A DNA stretch of 7,301 nucleotides. Source: DATDOY01 sp035293045. Its GTDB lineage: Bacteria > Actinomycetota > Acidimicrobiia > IMCC26256 > JACPCJ01. The stretch is taken from positions 1 to 7,301 of the forward strand of contig DATDOY010000227.1 in assembly GCA_035293045.1 (NCBI GenBank), given 5' to 3'. Shown piece by piece: positions 1 through 5,268 of the stretch. How positions within the stretch are numbered: position 1 is the first letter of the stretch; each line of letters starts with the position of its first letter. Below the pieces are notes generated by a model. The model was not told where the DNA came from. It ran no database searches and saw only the letters and a list, made by a program, of their open reading frames with translations. The position numbers and the translations under genes were made by a program.

Positions 1-196
1 AGTTCACGTACCAGCTGTAGTGCTCCCCCCGTACCGAGCCATGAAACCGCGACGGCGTGCCCGTTGCCGGGGCGCACAATGCACGTTCGCGCCTTCGCTC
101 AGGTCTCCCTGTCCGGGCCCGTTCGGCGTGGTACGGAGGACGCCGGGTCTGGCGATCGCCTGACGGGTAGCTCGGCGTGGCGGGTAGCTTGGGCCG
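1..196. other. Leader/upstream region without a convincing gene
   Basis: No open frame here has a plausible protein-like composition. The only structure seen is near the right end: the palindrome GGCGATCGCC (151-160) and the duplicated CGGGTAGCT, both within 50 bp of the first cyclase start and so possibly part of its promoter. Confidence 0.5.
185..190 (+). promoter_or_regulatory. Putative -10 element (TAGCTT) for a leaderless transcript of the first cyclase gene
   Basis: TAGCTT fits the actinobacterial TANNNT pattern and is followed by exactly 6 nt and then the ATG at 197, so transcription would start at or next to the A of the start codon. A weak -35, CTGACG (160-165), lies 19 bp upstream, next to the 10-bp palindrome GGCGATCGCC (151-160). 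The 9-mer CGGGTAGCT occurs twice, at 164-172 and 181-189, with a 17-bp period. The call rests on motif and spacing only. Confidence 0.4.
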
Positions 197-1531
197 ATGG
201 AGCAGCGGGGGCTCACCACGCGTTACGCCGATCTCGGCGGCGCGCGCGTCGGCTTCGCGTCGGTCGGTGAAGGTCCTCCGCTTGTGCTTCTTCCGGCGGG
301 TTCCTCCCAGGTGGACTTGTTATACGAGCACGAGCAGTGGAGAGGGTTCATCGAGCGCCTGGCCGGCTTCACCCGTGTGATTATCTTCGATCACCGCGGG
401 CAGGGCGTGTCCGATCCGTTCACCGCCGGAGAGGACTGGTTCGACGGCTCGGCTCGCGACATCCTCGCCGTCATGGACGCCGCCGGCGTCGAGACCGCCG
501 ACCTCCTCGCTAACGACTCCGGCGGCGCTCGAGCCCTCAACATGGCGGCGACCCATCCGCAGCGCGTCCGGCGGCTCGTGCTCGTGAACACCTGCGCGCG
601 CTACCTGTCGGCCCCCGACTACCCGCACGGACCTCCGCCGACGTGGCTCGATCTCGCCCTCGAGTTCACCGCCGACAACTGGGGGTCCGGCCGAGTGATG
701 ATGCAGTTCGACCGCGACCGCCCGGAGCTGGCCGAGTTTTGGGCCCGCTACGAGCGATCGGCCGGGAGCCCCGAGCGCCAGCAGCAGTTCTTCCGCCGCG
801 ACGTCCTGCTCGACGCGCGCTCGCTCGTCCCCGACGTCCGGCAGCCGAGCCTGGTGCTGCACGCGAGCGAGGATCCGAACATCGACCCCAACCACAGCCG
901 CTGGCTCGCCGAGCACCTCCCCGACTCCCGCCGAGTTGAGTATCCGGGGAGCGGTCACCTCGACTGGTTCCACCTCCACGCGGATTTCGTTCTGGGCGAG
1001 GTCGAGGAGTTCCTCACCGGCACCCGTCGTGACCGTGCCCCCGAGCGGGCCCTGGCCACCGTGCTGTTCACCGACATCGTTGCCTCGACCGAGCGCGCCG
1101 TCGAAATGGGCGACGCGGCCTGGCGCTCCATGCTCGACCGCCACGACAGCCTCGCTGGCGAGCTGGTGGCGCGGCATCGAGGGCGCCTGGTGAAGCGCAC
1201 CGGCGACGGGCTGCTCGCCACCTTCGGCGTTCCCACCGACGGCATCGGGTGTGCCCTGGCACTTGGGCGCGCGCTGTCGACGATGGGGATCGACGTTCGA
1301 GCCGGGCTGCATGTCGGCGAGATCGAGTTGCGCGGGGACGACGTGAGTGGCGTGGCCGTGCACATCGCCTCTCGCGTTCAGGGTCTGGCCGGGAGCAACG
1401 AGCTGCTCGTGACGCGCACGGTGAAGGACGTCGTCGCCGGCTCCTCGCACCACTTCACGGACCGCGGCGTCCACGAGCTGAAGGGCATCCGCGACGGCTG
1501 GCAGCTCTACGCCGTCGCCGCCGCCAGCTAG
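197..1531 (+). CDS. Alpha/beta-hydrolase domain fused to class III adenylate/guanylate cyclase
   Basis: A 444-residue two-domain protein. Residues about 15-275 form an alpha/beta-hydrolase fold: strand plus FDHRGQGVSD (64-73), nucleophile elbow ANDSGG (105-110), acid D226 in HASED, and H254 in GSGHLDWF. Residues about 285-440 form a class III cyclase: FTDIVAST gives metal ligand D293, KRTGDG gives substrate Lys K333 and metal ligand D337, and DDVSGVAVHIASR gives substrate-selecting D382 and transition-state R393. The Lys/Asp pair predicts ATP as substrate and cAMP as product. H389 stands where Asn is usual. The elbow is odd: aligned to the common GHSDGG form, the nucleophile position is D107, with Ser moved to 108. 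M. tuberculosis Rv1900c has the same domain order. No membrane segment or signal peptide is visible, so it is probably cytosolic. The ATG at 197 lacks a Shine-Dalgarno but has TAGCTT 6 nt upstream, suggesting a leaderless start. The substrate or ligand of the hydrolase part is unknown. Confidence 0.93.
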   Translation: MEQRGLTTRYADLGGARVGFASVGEGPPLVLLPAGSSQVDLLYEHEQWRGFIERLAGFTRVIIFDHRGQGVSDPFTAGEDWFDGSARDILAVMDAAGVETADLLANDSGGARALNMAATHPQRVRRLVLVNTCARYLSAPDYPHGPPPTWLDLALEFTADNWGSGRVMMQFDRDRPELAEFWARYERSAGSPERQQQFFRRDVLLDARSLVPDVRQPSLVLHASEDPNIDPNHSRWLAEHLPDSRRVEYPGSGHLDWFHLHADFVLGEVEEFLTGTRRDRAPERALATVLFTDIVASTERAVEMGDAAWRSMLDRHDSLAGELVARHRGRLVKRTGDGLLATFGVPTDGIGCALALGRALSTMGIDVRAGLHVGEIELRGDDVSGVAVHIASRVQGLAGSNELLVTRTVKDVVAGSSHHFTDRGVHELKGIRDGWQLYAVAAAS

Positions 1532-1535
1532 CACT

Positions 1536-1563
1536 TCCCCCACTTTCGACCCGGGCGGGGGGA
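1536..1563 (+). terminator. Possible U-less hairpin terminator after the first cyclase gene
   Basis: TCCCCC (1536-1541) pairs with GGGGGA (1558-1563) around a 16-nt loop that itself contains CCCGGG. It begins 4 nt after the stop codon. No T-run follows, so the call depends on position and stem only. Confidence 0.3.
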
Positions 1564-1594
1564 GTTCCAGGGAACCGGTGGAACCCCACTCGGC

Positions 1595-1622
1595 GTGACA
1601 CGTGGCGCAGGGGTGGTACCCT
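1595..1622 (+). promoter_or_regulatory. Predicted promoter of the toxin-antitoxin operon
   Basis: GTGACA (1595-1600, five of six matches to TTGACA), a 16-bp spacer, and TACCCT (1617-1622, TANNNT) make a good housekeeping-type promoter. The predicted start near 1629 leaves a leader of about 30 nt with a Shine-Dalgarno before the ATG at 1660. Confidence 0.55.
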
Positions 1623-1630
1623 ATATAGGG
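1619..1630. promoter_or_regulatory. Perfect 12-bp palindrome CCCTATATAGGG, candidate antitoxin operator
   Basis: CCCTATATAGGG is its own reverse complement and overlaps the last four bases of the predicted -10 element and the start site. Ribbon-helix-helix antitoxins usually repress their own operon by binding short palindromes over the promoter, so this is the obvious site for the product of the next gene, alone or with the toxin. Direct binding is inferred. Confidence 0.55.
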
Positions 1631-1648
1631 CATCAACACCGTTCATGC

Positions 1649-1653
1649 GGAGA
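1649..1653 (+). promoter_or_regulatory. Ribosome binding site deciding the antitoxin start
   Basis: GGAGA sits 6 nt before the ATG at 1660. It overlaps the alternative start at 1645, which therefore would have no usable Shine-Dalgarno, so the shorter protein is favoured. Confidence 0.6.
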
Positions 1654-1659
1654 GACGCG

Positions 1660-1905
1660 ATGAAGAAGACGTCGGTGTACCTGTCGGACGAGGAGGCTGA
1701 GGGGCTGCGGCTTCTGGCACGAACCACCGGGCGGTCCCAAGCGGAGCTCATTCGGGAGGGGGTGCGCCGGGTGCTCACCCGCAAGCCGCGGCGGACCTTC
1801 CACAGCATGGGCGCGGGTGAGGGGTCGCCATCGACCACCCGCCGTTGGGATGCCGCCGAGCTCGCGCAACGGCGACTCGGTCGCCACCCCCAGAAGCGCC
1901 AGTAG
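1660..1905 (+). CDS. vapB: VapB-type ribbon-helix-helix antitoxin
   Basis: An 81-residue protein. Residues 1-40 fit a ribbon-helix-helix DNA-binding domain: the strand KKTSVYLS, then helices DEEAEGLRLLARTTGRS and QAELIREGVRRVL. Dimers of this fold bind DNA through the strand. The Arg-rich tail from about residue 44 to the end, including WDAAELAQRRLGR, resembles the toxin-binding tails of VapB proteins. The start at 1660 is chosen because GGAGA (1649-1653) lies 6 nt upstream; an in-frame ATG at 1645 would add five residues. Only 3 nt separate it from the PIN-domain gene, so the two are almost certainly cotranscribed and translationally coupled. Expected role: neutralise the toxin and repress the shared promoter at the palindrome 1619-1630. 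The symbol is a family-level assignment. Confidence 0.88.
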   Translation: MKKTSVYLSDEEAEGLRLLARTTGRSQAELIREGVRRVLTRKPRRTFHSMGAGEGSPSTTRRWDAAELAQRRLGRHPQKRQ

Positions 1906-1908
1906 GCC

Positions 1909-2331
1909 ATGACGCTCGTTGTCGATGCGGGCGCGCTCTACGCGCAGGCCGACATCAGGGATCGAGATCACGAGCGCGTCGTCGAGGTCCTTCGAGCCGA
2001 ACGAGGCGCGCTCGTGACCTCCCAGGTCGCGGCGGCTGAAGCCGACTACCTCATCCTGAACCGGCTGGGAGTCGACGTCGAGCTCGCGTTTCTCGAAGAC
2101 CTCGCCGAGGGAACGTACATCGCCGAGGCGCTGACGCCAGAGGAGTTGGGGGCGGCCCGGGACGTCGTTCGGCGCCACCGCGACCTCGAGGTCGGCCTCG
2201 CTGATGCCTCCCTCGTCGTCCTCGCTCGACGCTTCCGCACGCGGAGGCTCTTGACTCTCGACGAGCGGTGCTTCCGCGCCATCACCCCGCTCCAGGGTGG
2301 CTCGTTCCAACTCCTGCCCGCCGACTTGTGA
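1909..2331 (+). CDS. vapC: VapC-type PIN-domain ribonuclease toxin
   Basis: A 140-residue protein of normal VapC length. The PIN-domain acidic residues are all present: D6 in VVDAGALYA, E44 in AAEADYL, D99 in GLADASLV, and D118 in LLTLDER. In this family they hold Mg2+/Mn2+ in a metal-dependent RNase that cuts specific structured RNAs (tRNA or rRNA in characterised cases), stopping growth when the antitoxin is lost. The RNA target cannot be read from sequence. The ATG lies 3 nt after the antitoxin stop and has only a weak Shine-Dalgarno, consistent with translational coupling that keeps toxin output tied to the antitoxin. No frameshift or lost active-site residue is seen, so the toxin looks functional. 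Confidence 0.9.
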   Translation: MTLVVDAGALYAQADIRDRDHERVVEVLRAERGALVTSQVAAAEADYLILNRLGVDVELAFLEDLAEGTYIAEALTPEELGAARDVVRRHRDLEVGLADASLVVLARRFRTRRLLTLDERCFRAITPLQGGSFQLLPADL

Positions 2332-2332
2332 T

Positions 2333-2349
2333 GAGCCCAGGCGTGGCTC
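2333..2349 (+). terminator. Possible hairpin terminator after the toxin gene
   Basis: GAGCC (2333-2337) pairs with GGCTC (2345-2349) around a 7-nt loop, starting 1 nt after the toxin stop codon. The stem is short and no T-run follows. Confidence 0.3.
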
Positions 2350-2505
2350 CGGGCGGGGGAGGCCGATGGCGCGCGGCTGACCCACGAGGATCCAGAACAA
2401 CGGGAAGCAGTGGGAATTGATCGGACGCCGTCCTCCCTGCTCAGAGCCACTCCTCCGCGATTGACGCCGGTCACGGCCCCGCTGGATCACTACCGCGACC
2501 TTTGA

Positions 2506-2521
2506 CCGACCTCGAGGTCGG
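2506..2521. terminator. Perfect 16-bp palindrome; candidate bidirectional terminator or binding site
   Basis: CCGACCTCGAGGTCGG is fully self-complementary. As RNA it folds from either strand into a 6-bp GC-rich stem with a UCGA loop, about 100 nt past the stop of the minus-strand cyclase gene and 175 nt past the toxin stop. No T-run flanks it on either side. The 15-mer CGACCTCGAGGTCGG also occurs inside the toxin gene at 2181-2195. Confidence 0.35.
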
Positions 2522-2619
2522 ATGCGGGTCTGAGCATGGTGTTTGCAGGTTCGACGCGGCCGCGTGAGACGAAACATGACCCGCGGCCACCTCACTGCCT
2601 TCGGTCGCCCGCGCTTCGC

Positions 2620-3921
2620 CTACTCCCGCTCGAGCGACAGGATCTCCCATGTGCCGGGAATCCCTTTGAGTGTCGGCGTGCCCCGGGAGGTGTAGGTCCG
2701 ACCGTCGCCAAGGGTGAGTTCGGCGACGGTGCGGGAGACGAGGATCTCGTGCGGACCCGCTTCCGCGGCGATGCGGGCCGCCAGGTGTACCGCGAGGCCG
2801 CCGAGGTCGCCGTCGCCGCGACGTTCGACCTCACCGAAATGGATGCCGGTGCGGAGGTCGACGCCGAGTAACCGCACGTCGTCGGCGAGGCGGCAGGCGG
2901 CGGCGATGGCGTCGCCGGGTCGAGCGAACTCGATCAGATGGCCATCTCCGGTCTGCTTCACGACCCGCCCGCGCTCGTCGCCGGCGACGCGAACGACGAC
3001 CTGGTCGAGCCGCCCGAGGGTCTCACGCCAGAGCGCATCGCCTCGTTCTGAAGCGGTGGCCGTCGATGCGACGATGTCGGTGAACATGACGGCGGCCAGG
3101 TCCCGGGTGGTAGCGGTTCGCGGACGAGTGCCGGTGATGAACTCGTGGATGTCGCGGTCCCAATCCCCCCAGTTGAAGAACGACGACGGTCGGAGCAGGA
3201 ACGTGGCTCCTGGGATCCCGGCGGCCACCGCCTCCGAGTGTTCCGGGGTGACCGGCACAACGTCACCGGTGTGGATCACGAGCGTGGGGATCGCCACCTT
3301 CTCCAACAACGCGGTGACGTCCGTCTCGAGCGACGCGCGCCAGACCGCGGCGGCGACCTCGGGGGTACCGACGATGCGTTCGTTGTGCCCGGCCTGCCAC
3401 CGCTGGGATGGTTCGACCTCGAGGCTGATGCCGCGCACCAGGATCTCGCCGGTGCCCCAACGTTCGACCACATCGTCGAGGAGCGCCTCGACGTCCCCTA
3501 CCTCGCGCATCGGGTTGTAGGCCACGGCGTTCAGCAGGATCAGCCGCTCGAGGGACTCTGGGTCGTGGACCGCATACCTCACGGCGAGGGGTGTGGCCGT
3601 GCCCGTTGCGATCAGCACCGTGGGCCGAGTTCCGACGCTGTGGATGACGGCTCCGAGGTCGAACAGCATCTCCTGGCGATCGCCGACCTGATGGAGCGGG
3701 AGGCGTTCCGACGAGCCAAGTCCCCGGTAGTCGAAGATCACCACGGTGCCGATCCGGGCGAGCGATTCCCAGCGCTGGAGGTCGCCCGGCCGCGACCATC
3801 GGGTCTCGATGGAGATGAGAGACGGCGCCGTCCACACGATGGTGCGGTCACCCTCTCCGAAACGCTGGTAGGCGATCGACCCACGATCCGTGCGCAGGTA
3901 CCGGACGTCAGGGATGTCCAT
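2620..3921 (-). CDS. Degenerate alpha/beta-hydrolase domain fused to class III adenylate/guanylate cyclase
   Basis: A 433-residue diverged paralogue of the fusion encoded at 197-1531, with the same domain order. Hydrolase-fold features at about residues 10-265 include VIFDYRGLGSSER (61-73), acid D220 in IHTGD, and FITGTRP at the domain end. The catalytic residues are lost: the elbow reads ATGTA (105-109), with Gly at the nucleophile position 107, and the conserved His is F249 in RPSSFF. This half should not hydrolyse by the classical triad and is better read as a binding or regulatory domain. The cyclase (about 272-430) is intact: D282 in FTDIVAST, K322 and D326 in VKQTGDG, D372, and R383. 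The Lys/Asp pair predicts ATP to cAMP; H379 replaces the usual Asn. An in-frame TAG lies 6-4 codons' distance before the ATG at 3921, so no longer start is possible; that TAG is also part of a -10-like TAGCGT. No Shine-Dalgarno is seen. Confidence 0.92.
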   Translation of the reverse strand: MDIPDVRYLRTDRGSIAYQRFGEGDRTIVWTAPSLISIETRWSRPGDLQRWESLARIGTVVIFDYRGLGSSERLPLHQVGDRQEMLFDLGAVIHSVGTRPTVLIATGTATPLAVRYAVHDPESLERLILLNAVAYNPMREVGDVEALLDDVVERWGTGEILVRGISLEVEPSQRWQAGHNERIVGTPEVAAAVWRASLETDVTALLEKVAIPTLVIHTGDVVPVTPEHSEAVAAGIPGATFLLRPSSFFNWGDWDRDIHEFITGTRPRTATTRDLAAVMFTDIVASTATASERGDALWRETLGRLDQVVVRVAGDERGRVVKQTGDGHLIEFARPGDAIAAACRLADDVRLLGVDLRTGIHFGEVERRGDGDLGGLAVHLAARIAAEAGPHEILVSRTVAELTLGDGRTYTSRGTPTLKGIPGTWEILSLERE

Positions 3922-3927
3922 GACCAG

Positions 3928-3933
3928 ACGCTA
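3928..3933 (-). promoter_or_regulatory. Putative -10 element (TAGCGT) for a leaderless transcript of the second cyclase gene
   Basis: Read on the minus strand, TAGCGT is followed by 6 nt and then the ATG at 3921, the same layout as at the first cyclase gene (TAGCTT, 6 nt, ATG). A TANNNT hexamer at this distance places the start of transcription at the start codon. No clear -35 was found; TTCTGAC further upstream is at best a weak candidate. Confidence 0.4.
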
Positions 3934-4073
3934 CGCGCGCCTCGAGGGTCAGAACCTGCCGCCCTCTGTCGAGCCTCGTGGGGTGACCTGGGCAGAACAG
4001 AACTACGACATCTGATCCGAACTTTGTTTCTTTCCTCACACCATGTCGGGGTACAGAAACCGAATTTGCGGGA

Positions 4074-4095
4074 CGGCCGCCCTTCGGGGCGGCCG
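4074..4095. terminator. Strong GC-rich hairpin with C(UUCG)G loop
   Basis: CGGCCGCCC (4074-4082) pairs perfectly with GGGCGGCCG (4087-4095) around TTCG. It lies 55 nt past the stop of the minus-strand hydrolase gene ending at 4151, so it can terminate that transcript. The very stable C(UUCG)G tetraloop, however, exists only in a plus-strand RNA; the minus-strand loop is CGAA. No strong T-run follows on either side. Confidence 0.55.
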
Positions 4096-4150
4096 CTTCC
4101 GCGCTCGCGCCCCGGGACGAGACGCTTTGGGGCTCAAGGCATGCGCCGGG

Positions 4151-4942
4151 TCATCCAGTCGCTTGTTTGATCGTTGTCCCAAGGAAGTCGTCGAGTAACT
4201 CGGCGACGACCTCTGGGCGAGAGAGGAGTGGGAGGTGCCCGGCATCCTCGAGGAGTCGCAACTCCGCGCCTGGGATCAACGAGGCGAGCTCGTGCACGTC
4301 TTCGAGGGCGGAGGGGGACACCGCATCGAGGGCCCCGTGGATGATCAACGTCGGGATGTCGAGCCCGCCGAGTTGCGGGCGAAGGTCGATCCCGAAGTTC
4401 GCCTCGATGATCCGAGCGGCCCGATCGGGGCCTGTGCGCCAGATGATGTCCCGCAGCCACTGCTTGAGGTGGTCGCTCTCCGGTTCAGGGAACACCAGGT
4501 CCGCGAAGAACTCCAGGGTGGGCTCGAACGCCGTCCTGAGGCTCTCGGCGAAACGGCGGACGTCGGGGCGATCGAAGCCCCAAACGTGGCCGTTGACGAT
4601 GACCAGCCCGTCGAACCGCTGGGGTTCTCGCAGAACCGCGGCGACGGCGACTGCTGCGTTCGCCGAGTCCCCGGCCACGACGCATCGTCCGACGCCTTGA
4701 GCATCGAGCACTGAGAGGAGCGTCTCGACGTGACGCTCATGGCTGATGCGTTCGACCGGGGCCTTGGATTGTCCGACGCCGTCGTGGTCGAAGCCGACGA
4801 CCCTCCAGCGAGGACTCAGGAGTTCGAAGACCGGGGCCCAGATCTCCCAGCTCGCGAATGCGCCCGCGACGCCGACGAGCGTCCCAGGCCCGGTACCGAA
4901 GGAAAGCGAGTGGACGCGTTGATCACCCACTTCGTGGAACAT
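4151..4942 (-). CDS. Stand-alone alpha/beta hydrolase with complete Ser-Asp-His triad
   Basis: A 263-residue single-domain alpha/beta hydrolase. The fold starts at about residue 8. FDHDGVGQS (51-59) follows strand 4, the nucleophile elbow is GDSAN with S93, the acid is D206 in IHGALD, and the base is H236 in DAGHLP. A cap region of about residues 120-190 shapes the pocket. The N-terminal oxyanion-hole segment is VAGAFASW rather than the usual HG form, and the elbow ends in Asn instead of Gly (GDSANA against the common GESAGA). The substrate cannot be predicted; esters, lactones or C-C bonds are all possible in this superfamily. The start is well supported: AGGAGG lies 6 nt before the ATG. No signal peptide is seen. 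The gene is 326 bp from the next minus-strand gene upstream, so it probably has its own promoter. A strong hairpin lies downstream. Confidence 0.9.
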   Translation of the reverse strand: MFHEVGDQRVHSLSFGTGPGTLVGVAGAFASWEIWAPVFELLSPRWRVVGFDHDGVGQSKAPVERISHERHVETLLSVLDAQGVGRCVVAGDSANAAVAVAAVLREPQRFDGLVIVNGHVWGFDRPDVRRFAESLRTAFEPTLEFFADLVFPEPESDHLKQWLRDIIWRTGPDRAARIIEANFGIDLRPQLGGLDIPTLIIHGALDAVSPSALEDVHELASLIPGAELRLLEDAGHLPLLSRPEVVAELLDDFLGTTIKQATG

Positions 4943-4948
4943 GCGGTG

Positions 4949-4954
4949 CCTCCT
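4949..4954 (-). promoter_or_regulatory. Strong Shine-Dalgarno AGGAGG before the stand-alone hydrolase
   Basis: On the minus strand AGGAGG sits 6 nt before the ATG at 4942. It is the best ribosome binding site in the window and fixes this start. It contrasts with the cyclase genes, which have none. Confidence 0.75.
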
Positions 4955-4990
4955 GAACCCCGGGGCGGTGAGCGATCGGTTCGACGCTCG

Positions 4991-5017
4991 GGGCCCCGAA
5001 CCTTAGGGCCCCGTACC
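4991..5017. repeat. Tandem 12-mer direct repeat, candidate operator
   Basis: GGGCCCCGAACC (4991-5002) and GGGCCCCGTACC (5006-5017) differ at one base and have a 15-bp period. They lie 49-75 bp upstream of the hydrolase start at 4942. The first copy overlaps an inverted repeat, GGTTCG (4978-4983) with CGAACC (4997-5002). The position fits a regulator site for that gene; the binding protein is unknown. Confidence 0.4.
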
Positions 5018-5240
5018 GTCGCGCCCGTGAGCAGTTCTCGTCCACAGGGAATACCCCCAGAACCTCCCCGACCGTCCGATTCGCCGGTTCATGGCCCAAC
5101 AGCCGGGCGATCAGGTGGGGCCAGTCTTGTAGGGCCGTGATTCGGCGCAACGGGGAGTCAGGCTGATCCGCACGTTGAGGCCGTCAAGGGATGGGTCGGG
5201 GACATCACGTCGAGGTCGTGCGAGGACGGGGTCGTCGGGA

Positions 5241-5262
5241 CGGGCACGCCCAGGCGTGTCCG
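5241..5262 (-). terminator. Hairpin just after the hydrolase stop codon
   Basis: CGGGCACGC (5241-5249) faces GCGTGTCCG (5254-5262) around a 4-nt loop: nine pairs with one G-T position, which becomes an A-C mismatch in the minus-strand RNA. It begins 6 nt past the stop at 5269. No T-run follows. Confidence 0.45.
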
Positions 5263-5268
5263 GCTCGG

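Larger units (their letters stand above)
2332..2619. other. Convergent intergenic region between toxin and second cyclase genes
   Basis: This 288-bp stretch separates two genes that run toward each other. The long minus-strand open frame across it also covers most of the toxin gene and is rich in Arg, Pro and Ser without recognisable motifs, as expected for a shadow frame. The only notable structures are the hairpin at 2333-2349 and the 16-bp palindrome at 2506-2521. Confidence 0.5.
4943..5268. other. 326-bp intergenic region between two minus-strand hydrolases
   Basis: No convincing gene is seen. A minus-strand open frame runs from about 5184 to 4923 but has only a TTG as start, overlaps the next gene and its Shine-Dalgarno, and matches no family I recognise. 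The region holds the hairpin just after the upstream gene (5241-5262), the direct repeat near 4991-5017, and the AGGAGG at 4949-4954. No clear -35/-10 pair was found for the downstream gene. Confidence 0.5.

Noticed and set aside
151..160. GGCGATCGCC as the cyanobacterial HIP1 repeat
   Set aside because: It contains GCGATCGC, but it is a single copy in this window and the gene content looks actinobacterial; chance or a local operator is more likely.
320..1639. Long minus-strand open frame opposite the first cyclase gene (439 residues)
   Set aside because: It mirrors a gene with clear hydrolase and cyclase motifs; its own composition (Gly, Val, Glu, Arg rich) shows no domain and reflects the GC-rich codon pattern of the opposite strand.
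1633..2595. Minus-strand open frame of 320 residues across the toxin-antitoxin operon
   Set aside because: It is antisense to two well-supported genes, has no motif I recognise, and no ribosome site supports its start.
197..3921. Recent inverted duplication of the cyclase genes, or a composite mobile element carrying vapBC
   Set aside because: The two proteins differ over much of their length, and no transposase, terminal inverted repeats or target-site duplications were seen.
4923..5184. Minus-strand open frame just before the AGGAGG-led hydrolase
   Set aside because: Only a TTG could start it, it overlaps the next gene's Shine-Dalgarno and start, and the sequence matches no family I know. 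A short decayed gene cannot be excluded.
5111..5220. Minus-strand peptide LNVRISLTPRC resembling the start of MoaA-type radical SAM proteins
   Set aside because: The resemblance covers about ten residues, the CxxxCxxC cluster motif is absent, and the frame ends soon after; chance is more likely than a gene remnant.
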